From positions 1 through 17,666 of the forward strand of contig CAWVWF010000054.1 of NCBI GenBank assembly GCA_963933885.1: 17,666 nucleotides of DNA, given 5' to 3'. Both the position numbers and the translations under genes were made by a program. Within the stretch, counting starts at the first letter, position 1. Every line of letters starts with the position of its first letter. The stretch comes from CAWVWF01 sp963933885. Its GTDB lineage: Bacteria; Bacteroidota; Bacteroidia; Flavobacteriales_C; GCA-002722245. Positions 13,668 to 17,666 of this stretch are shown here, one piece after another. The notes beneath the pieces were generated by a model that was not told the origin of the DNA, did not search any database, and saw only the letters and a program-made list of their open reading frames with translations.

Positions 13668-15347
13668 ATGTCAGGTGGAGGAACTCCCAGGCAGCAGATG
13701 ATTGGATTAATGTATCTAGTACTGCTTGCAATGTTAGCAATGAACGCATCGAAAGATTTATTGAATGCGTTTGTTATGTTGGAACAAGGTATTGACAAAA
13801 CTCAAGCAAGTTTTGTTCAAGCCAATAGTTCTTTTTATAATACTATTGATAAAGCTGCAGCTGGTAATAAAGCTGCATATGGGAAAACACAAGCTTTAGC
13901 TGGAGAAGTAAAAACTTTAGCTGATAATGTTGTTAATTTATTAGCTAACCAAAAAATACAATTGGTTACTAACGGTGACTTATTGACTGTTGCTGATACA
14001 GTAGGTAAGTATTTTAATTATCTAGATGGAGGAGGAATTCCTTTAAATAAAGATAATCAGGATTTAGGAGCTACTTTCTTTTTGGTAACAGATGGTGGTA
14101 AAAACGGTACTGATTTAGTTGATGGGATTAATGCTTTTAAAGCTAAGGTTATTGAAGTGTTAGACAACGATCAAGATGAGAGTAATGATTATTTAGTTGC
14201 TAATTATAAAACTTTATTCAATACTGACCCTAAAAAAGATCCTAGTGACCCAGAAGGTCCTGAAGTGGCATTTGCTTCTCGAATCTCGGAACATTTACCT
14301 TTAGCTTCTGTTACTGCGAATTTGTCTATATGGCAAACTTATGTTAGGAATGCTGAAGCTGATGTAATTGGTTCAATTGCATCAAAGATGGATGGATCAG
14401 GAATGGTTGTTGATAAATCTAAAGGAGTTGTTCAGTTTGATAACGGTTATGTTTTAAAGGGTGATACTGTTAGTGCAAAGATCTTTTTGGCAGCATACAA
14501 CAGTAAAGCTTCTCCTAAAATTTATATTGGAGTTGTTGATACAGCGAAGTTTAAAAACTCACAGTATAAAGTTGCTCCTGGAGTTACTGCTAAAGTTCCT
14601 ATGATTGGAAAGTATAGCACTCTTAGAGACATCAGAAATGGTACTGGTAGTTTTTCTAATCCAACTACAGAAACTGGGACAAAATATATCACGGGTGTAA
14701 TTGAGAATCAAAGTTCAAAGGGAACTTTTTTCACAATGTTTAAATCTAGTTATATGGTTGCTGAACCATCGGCTACAGTTGCAGCAACTAAAATGAATGT
14801 TTTTTATGTTGGTGTTCCTAACCCTGTTTCAATCTCTGCTCCTGGAGTTGCAAGTGAAGATGTTGCTGTTTCAGCACCTGGAATTAGATTTGCAGCTGGT
14901 AAGAAAAATGGAGAATATATTGTTACAGCTTCAAGATCTACTGGAAAAAAAGGCGTTGATGTAGTTGTGAAAAACAGCAAATCTGGTGCTGTTTTAGGTA
15001 AAAGTAATTTCCGTGTGAAAAGACTTCCAGATCCTGTTGCAAAAGTTATGGGGCAAAAAGAAGGATTAGTTTCTAGAGGTAAAATTAAACTTGCTCAAAG
15101 AGTTGATGCTGTAATGGAAAATTTTGACTTTGAATTGAAAGTTAAAGTTTCATCATTTACAATGAGTGTAAATATGGGCGGTGACCTTATTGAGTACAGA
15201 ACAAAAGGAAACAAGTTAGATGCCAAAATGAAAAAGATTCTTTCAAAAGTTAAGAAAGGAAATAGAGTTTATTTTGAAAATGTTAAAGTGAAAATGCCAG
15301 GTGGTAAGCCTCGTAAGGTTCCTTCTATTATTTTTAAAATTAAATAA
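13668..15347 (+). CDS. gldM: GldM, periplasm-spanning motor protein of type IX secretion
   Basis: GldM (PorM) is the GldL partner: one membrane helix embedded in the GldL ring and a long periplasmic shaft that reaches the GldK/GldN ring. The 559-residue product begins MSGGGTPRQQMIGLMYL, the family signature, with its only membrane helix at about 11-27, followed by MNASKDLLNAF (25-35). A helical region (about 35-110) precedes several beta-rich domains up to a basic C-terminus (KMPGGKPRKVPSIIFKIK). It is somewhat longer than the Flavobacterium johnsoniae protein as I recall it. It is followed by a strong hairpin before gldN. Confidence 0.96.
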   Translation: MSGGGTPRQQMIGLMYLVLLAMLAMNASKDLLNAFVMLEQGIDKTQASFVQANSSFYNTIDKAAAGNKAAYGKTQALAGEVKTLADNVVNLLANQKIQLVTNGDLLTVADTVGKYFNYLDGGGIPLNKDNQDLGATFFLVTDGGKNGTDLVDGINAFKAKVIEVLDNDQDESNDYLVANYKTLFNTDPKKDPSDPEGPEVAFASRISEHLPLASVTANLSIWQTYVRNAEADVIGSIASKMDGSGMVVDKSKGVVQFDNGYVLKGDTVSAKIFLAAYNSKASPKIYIGVVDTAKFKNSQYKVAPGVTAKVPMIGKYSTLRDIRNGTGSFSNPTTETGTKYITGVIENQSSKGTFFTMFKSSYMVAEPSATVAATKMNVFYVGVPNPVSISAPGVASEDVAVSAPGIRFAAGKKNGEYIVTASRSTGKKGVDVVVKNSKSGAVLGKSNFRVKRLPDPVAKVMGQKEGLVSRGKIKLAQRVDAVMENFDFELKVKVSSFTMSVNMGGDLIEYRTKGNKLDAKMKKILSKVKKGNRVYFENVKVKMPGGKPRKVPSIIFKIK

Positions 15348-15363
15348 TAACATAATATTAAGC

Positions 15364-15396
15364 ATTCCGTACACGTTGATAATACGTGTGCGGAAT
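15364..15396 (+). promoter_or_regulatory. Hairpin between gldM and gldN
   Basis: ATTCCGTACACGT (15364-15376) pairs with ACGTGTGCGGAAT (15384-15396) over 13 bp with a single G-U wobble and a 7-nt loop. The following TTGTTTATTTT is T-rich but not a clean U-tract. It could be a partial terminator or an mRNA processing/stability element that sets gldN output relative to gldLM; this is inference. Confidence 0.75.
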
Positions 15397-15418
15397 TGTT
15401 TATTTTAAAGTGTGTGAT

Positions 15419-16255
15419 ATGAAAACTATAAAGTTGATTGTTTTATTGATGGTATTGGGCGTTGTAACTCCCGATAATGCAAGTGCTCAAAATGTATTAG
15501 ATGGTATCTATATTCGTGAACACGCACCTTCAAAAAGAGTTATTCCTTATACTCCATTGAGAGAAGCTGATGTAATGTGGCTGAAACGAATTTGGAGAAT
15601 TATAGATCTTCGTGAAAAAATTAATCATCCTTTGTATTTTCCTACTGAAAAGATTATGGATAGACAAAGTATGACGCAGTTAATTTACGATGCTGTTATT
15701 ACAGGAAGTACAATCACACCTTATGGTACACTTGATGATGAGTTTACTATGACATTAACTGTTGCTGAAGTAGAAGCATCTACTTCGAAAATTGATACTG
15801 AGTTTATAGAGGATGAATATGGTGATGTGCAGCCAGTTCCTATAAAAGAAGAATTTTGGCCTGGATCTGTTAAAAGATATAGATTAAAAGAAGAATGGGT
15901 TTTTGATAATCAAAAATCAGTTCTTGAAGCTCGTATTATTGGAATGTGTCCAGTATCAGAAAAGTATGATGAAAACGGAGAATATAAAGGAGAAATGCCA
16001 TTGTTTTGGTTATACTTCCCTGAAGCAAGAGAAGCTTTTGCTACTGTTCCTGTTTACAACAAACACAATGATGCCGAAAGAAGAACATTAGAAGATATTA
16101 TGTGGAAACGTATGTTTAGTTCATATATCTATAAGAAAACTAATGTTTACGATAGAAAAATTCAAGATTATAAAACTGATTTAGATTTACTATTAGAATC
16201 TCAGGATATCGAAAATGTTATTTTTGATTATGAACAAGATCTTTGGGAGTACTAG
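15419..16255 (+). CDS. gldN: GldN, periplasmic ring protein of type IX secretion
   Basis: GldN (PorN) joins GldK in the periplasmic ring of the type IX system. I chose the ATG at 15419, giving 278 residues with a signal peptide cleaved near ASA23-Q24. The in-frame GTG at 15386 lies inside the hairpin arm and adds a non-signal-like extension. The mature protein shows the family pattern: YIREHAPSKRVIPY (30-43 of this start), LREADVMWLKRIWRIIDLREK, KEEFWPGSVKRYRLKEEW, and the C-terminal WKRMFSSYIYKKTNVYDRKI. It is the last gene of the gldKLMN block and is followed by a strong terminator. Confidence 0.95.
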   Translation: MKTIKLIVLLMVLGVVTPDNASAQNVLDGIYIREHAPSKRVIPYTPLREADVMWLKRIWRIIDLREKINHPLYFPTEKIMDRQSMTQLIYDAVITGSTITPYGTLDDEFTMTLTVAEVEASTSKIDTEFIEDEYGDVQPVPIKEEFWPGSVKRYRLKEEWVFDNQKSVLEARIIGMCPVSEKYDENGEYKGEMPLFWLYFPEAREAFATVPVYNKHNDAERRTLEDIMWKRMFSSYIYKKTNVYDRKIQDYKTDLDLLLESQDIENVIFDYEQDLWEY

Positions 16256-16270
16256 AATTATTTAAATCAA

Positions 16271-16312
16271 AAAAAAAGCGCCATTAACTTTTTAGTTAGT
16301 GGCGCTTTTTTT
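16271..16312 (+). terminator. Strong terminator after gldN
   Basis: A 19-bp stem (16271-16289 with 16294-16312) with GC-rich core GCGCCA/TGGCGC, one G-U wobble and a TTTT loop is flanked by A and T tracts. It is a textbook intrinsic terminator and symmetrical enough to act on both strands. Only 11 bases separate it from the next start codon. Confidence 0.92.
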
Positions 16313-16323
16313 ATTTTAGGTAA

Positions 16324-16827
16324 ATGAAGAACATTTTATTTGTATCTATAATTTTAATATCTACATCAATCTCAGCTCAATATAATCAATCAGTTGGTTT
16401 GAGAGGTGGAGGAAGAGGTGTTGGTGTAACTTATAACTATCATATCGGTCCTAAGCCATTTTTACAATTTGATGCTATTGGTGTGTTTTCAGATGAACTT
16501 CAAGGTGGTATTGTTTTAGCTTCTTACAACATGAGACAAGAAATTCATAGTAGCACTATGAATACAACTAGGTTAAGTTGGAGCTACGGTGGAGGGATTC
16601 ATGCAGGGTATTATCAGGATCCAGATAATACGTTAAATGAAAGCGATTTGGTGATTGGTCCAGATCTTAGACTTGCAACTGAATTTCAATTTAAACTACC
16701 GGTTGTGATTGGAATGGATATCGTAGGTTATTATAATGCGCTACCTGGCTTTAAATCTACTCACGTCAAAGGATGGATTGATAACTATTTAGATTTTGGT
16801 ATTTATTTGAAATATGTAATTGATTAA
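16324..16827 (+). CDS. Small secreted protein, probable outer-membrane beta-barrel, function unknown
   Basis: I cannot assign a function. The 167-residue product has a signal peptide (hydrophobic core LFVSIILISTS, likely cut at ISA18-Q19). Its mature part of about 149 residues consists of alternating strands with glycine and aromatic residues: SVGLRGGGRGVGVTYNYHIG (23-42), LSWSYGGGIHAGYY and the C-terminal DFGIYLKYVID. This resembles small eight-stranded outer-membrane barrels. It begins 11 nt after a strong terminator, leaving no room for a separate promoter downstream of that stem. It converges on the AI-2E-family gene with a 6-nt gap. Confidence 0.75.
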   Translation: MKNILFVSIILISTSISAQYNQSVGLRGGGRGVGVTYNYHIGPKPFLQFDAIGVFSDELQGGIVLASYNMRQEIHSSTMNTTRLSWSYGGGIHAGYYQDPDNTLNESDLVIGPDLRLATEFQFKLPVVIGMDIVGYYNALPGFKSTHVKGWIDNYLDFGIYLKYVID

Positions 16828-16833
16828 GAGATT

Positions 16834-17666
16834 TTAATTTTCTTCTTCAATATAAATCTCATTAAGGAATTTTGAATGAATTCTTATCTCTTTTATAATA
16901 ACTCTTATCACACTATAGATTGGGATTGCTACAATCATTCCTATGATCCCATATGAGTTTCCTGCAATTAATATAACAAGAAAGATCTCTAGTGGATGTG
17001 CATTGACACTGTTAGAATAAATTAGAGGTTGAAGTATTATATTATCTAATAGTTGAGTGAATACCATAATTAATGATGTATATCCAATTAGAGGTAATAG
17101 TTCAGTTGTAAATGGAAGTTCATAATTTGTTGTTAGAACTATTAAACATCCAAATACAATTCCAATCAATGGTCCTACATATGGTATAACATTTATAATC
17201 CCTGCGAATAATGCTATAACTAAAAAGCTCTTGACTCCAATAGTCCAAAGTCCTAGTGCATTAAACATGAATACTAGAAACACTTCTATACAAATTCCTA
17301 CGAAATATCGTGTTAGCTTTGTTTTAACTTGACCAATTACATCGTGGGTTTCGTCTCTTAAGGTTTGTGGTATAATCGAATAAATACTCTCTGTTATTAA
17401 TGATGCATCTTTCATAAAGAAAAATGTAATAAATGTTATTGCGAAAAAAGATATAAACAGGTCTCCCGTTAACGATGTAAATAGATTAACCCATTTAGAT
17501 ATAGCACTTATATTAATTACAGAAGTTAGTTTCTCTTTGAGATAAGTTTGAATAGATACATTCTCTTCTGTATATGCTGATACTAAATTTTCTAGTTTTT
17601 TAATTGGTTGTTCTAGTGATGAAATTAGCTCCTGTGGATTTATTTTAGTTATCACTTGTGTTTCTT
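16834..17666 (-). CDS. AI-2E family (UPF0118) membrane transporter, N-terminus cut by window edge
   Basis: Proteins of this family are polytopic inner-membrane permeases; the name comes from one autoinducer-2 exporter, and other members move ions or unknown substrates. About 277 residues are visible. There is an amphipathic segment (KEKLTSVINISAISKWVN), a hydrophobic helix (LFISFFAITFITFFFMKD), and several more helices. These include the conserved IINVIPYVGPLIG motif and a final pair ending in GMIVAIPIYSVIRVI. The frame stays open beyond the GTG at 17655 up to the right edge, and the family's usual first helices are absent. The gene is therefore almost certainly incomplete here, not started at that GTG. 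The substrate cannot be inferred. Confidence 0.88.
   Translation of the reverse strand, partial: ETQVITKINPQELISSLEQPIKKLENLVSAYTEENVSIQTYLKEKLTSVINISAISKWVNLFTSLTGDLFISFFAITFITFFFMKDASLITESIYSIIPQTLRDETHDVIGQVKTKLTRYFVGICIEVFLVFMFNALGLWTIGVKSFLVIALFAGIINVIPYVGPLIGIVFGCLIVLTTNYELPFTTELLPLIGYTSLIMVFTQLLDNIILQPLIYSNSVNAHPLEIFLVILIAGNSYGIIGMIVAIPIYSVIRVIIKEIRIHSKFLNEIYIEEEN

Noticed and set aside
15386..15418. GTG start for gldN at 15386
   Set aside because: It lies in the right arm of the hairpin and adds 11 residues before a normal signal peptide; the ATG at 15419 is a better start.
16828..16833. Shared terminator in the 6-nt convergent gap
   Set aside because: Six bases cannot hold one, and no stem was seen across the two gene ends.
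17653..17655. GTG as the true start of the AI-2E-family gene
   Set aside because: The frame remains open to the window end and the family's N-terminal helices are missing, so the start lies outside the window.
1..17666. Mobile element, CRISPR array, tRNA or defence system
   Set aside because: Every sizeable frame is explained by core or type IX genes, and no spaced repeat array, transposase or tRNA-like fold was seen by eye.

Overview
The window comes from an AT-rich member of the Bacteroidota, most likely order Flavobacteriales. It carries a type IX secretion / gliding-motility core operon (PorP/SprF, GldK, GldL, GldM, GldN). It also has the gene order miaB / sigma-54 activator / lptE / secG / groES / groEL that I know from that phylum. 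Several intergenic regions contain the Bacteroidota promoter pattern (TTG or TTTG, about 20 nt, TAnnTTTG), and starts are not preceded by Shine-Dalgarno sequences. I cannot name the genus.

Left part (1-6243, minus strand). An operon runs leftwards from a promoter at about 6263-6294: miaB (tRNA methylthiolation), a sigma-54 activator without a receiver domain, lptE (LPS transport lipoprotein), a poorly characterised protein with a C-terminal TPR-like segment, and secG. Gaps are 1-11 nt. The operon ends at a strong hairpin terminator (1550-1588). Directly downstream, and overlapping that terminator, is the promoter of groES-groEL. groEL runs off the left edge.

Middle part (6441-9994, plus strand). 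topA (DNA topoisomerase I with a Lys/Ala/Pro-rich tail) overlaps by one base an arginase/formimidoylglutamase-family gene. Two of that protein's six expected metal ligands are substituted, so it may be a pseudo-enzyme.

Right-centre part (10193-16255, plus strand). porP/sprF-like, gldK, gldL, gldM and gldN encode the type IX core: an outer-membrane beta-barrel protein, the GldK lipoprotein and GldN periplasmic ring, and the GldL/GldM inner-membrane motor. The spaces between these genes hold small cis structures: an inverted repeat before gldK, a 16-bp tandem repeat abutting the gldL start, and a 13-bp hairpin between gldM and gldN. A strong terminator closes the operon.

Right edge. A small secreted, probably beta-barrel protein of unknown function begins only 11 nt after that terminator. 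It converges, 6 nt apart, on an AI-2E-family membrane protein whose N-terminus is cut by the window edge.

No tRNA, rRNA, CRISPR array, insertion sequence or phage gene was seen. No gap between genes exceeds 300 bases. Most of the window is ordinary core genome; the items most worth a second look are the arginase-like protein beside the secretion operon and the cis structures inside that operon.
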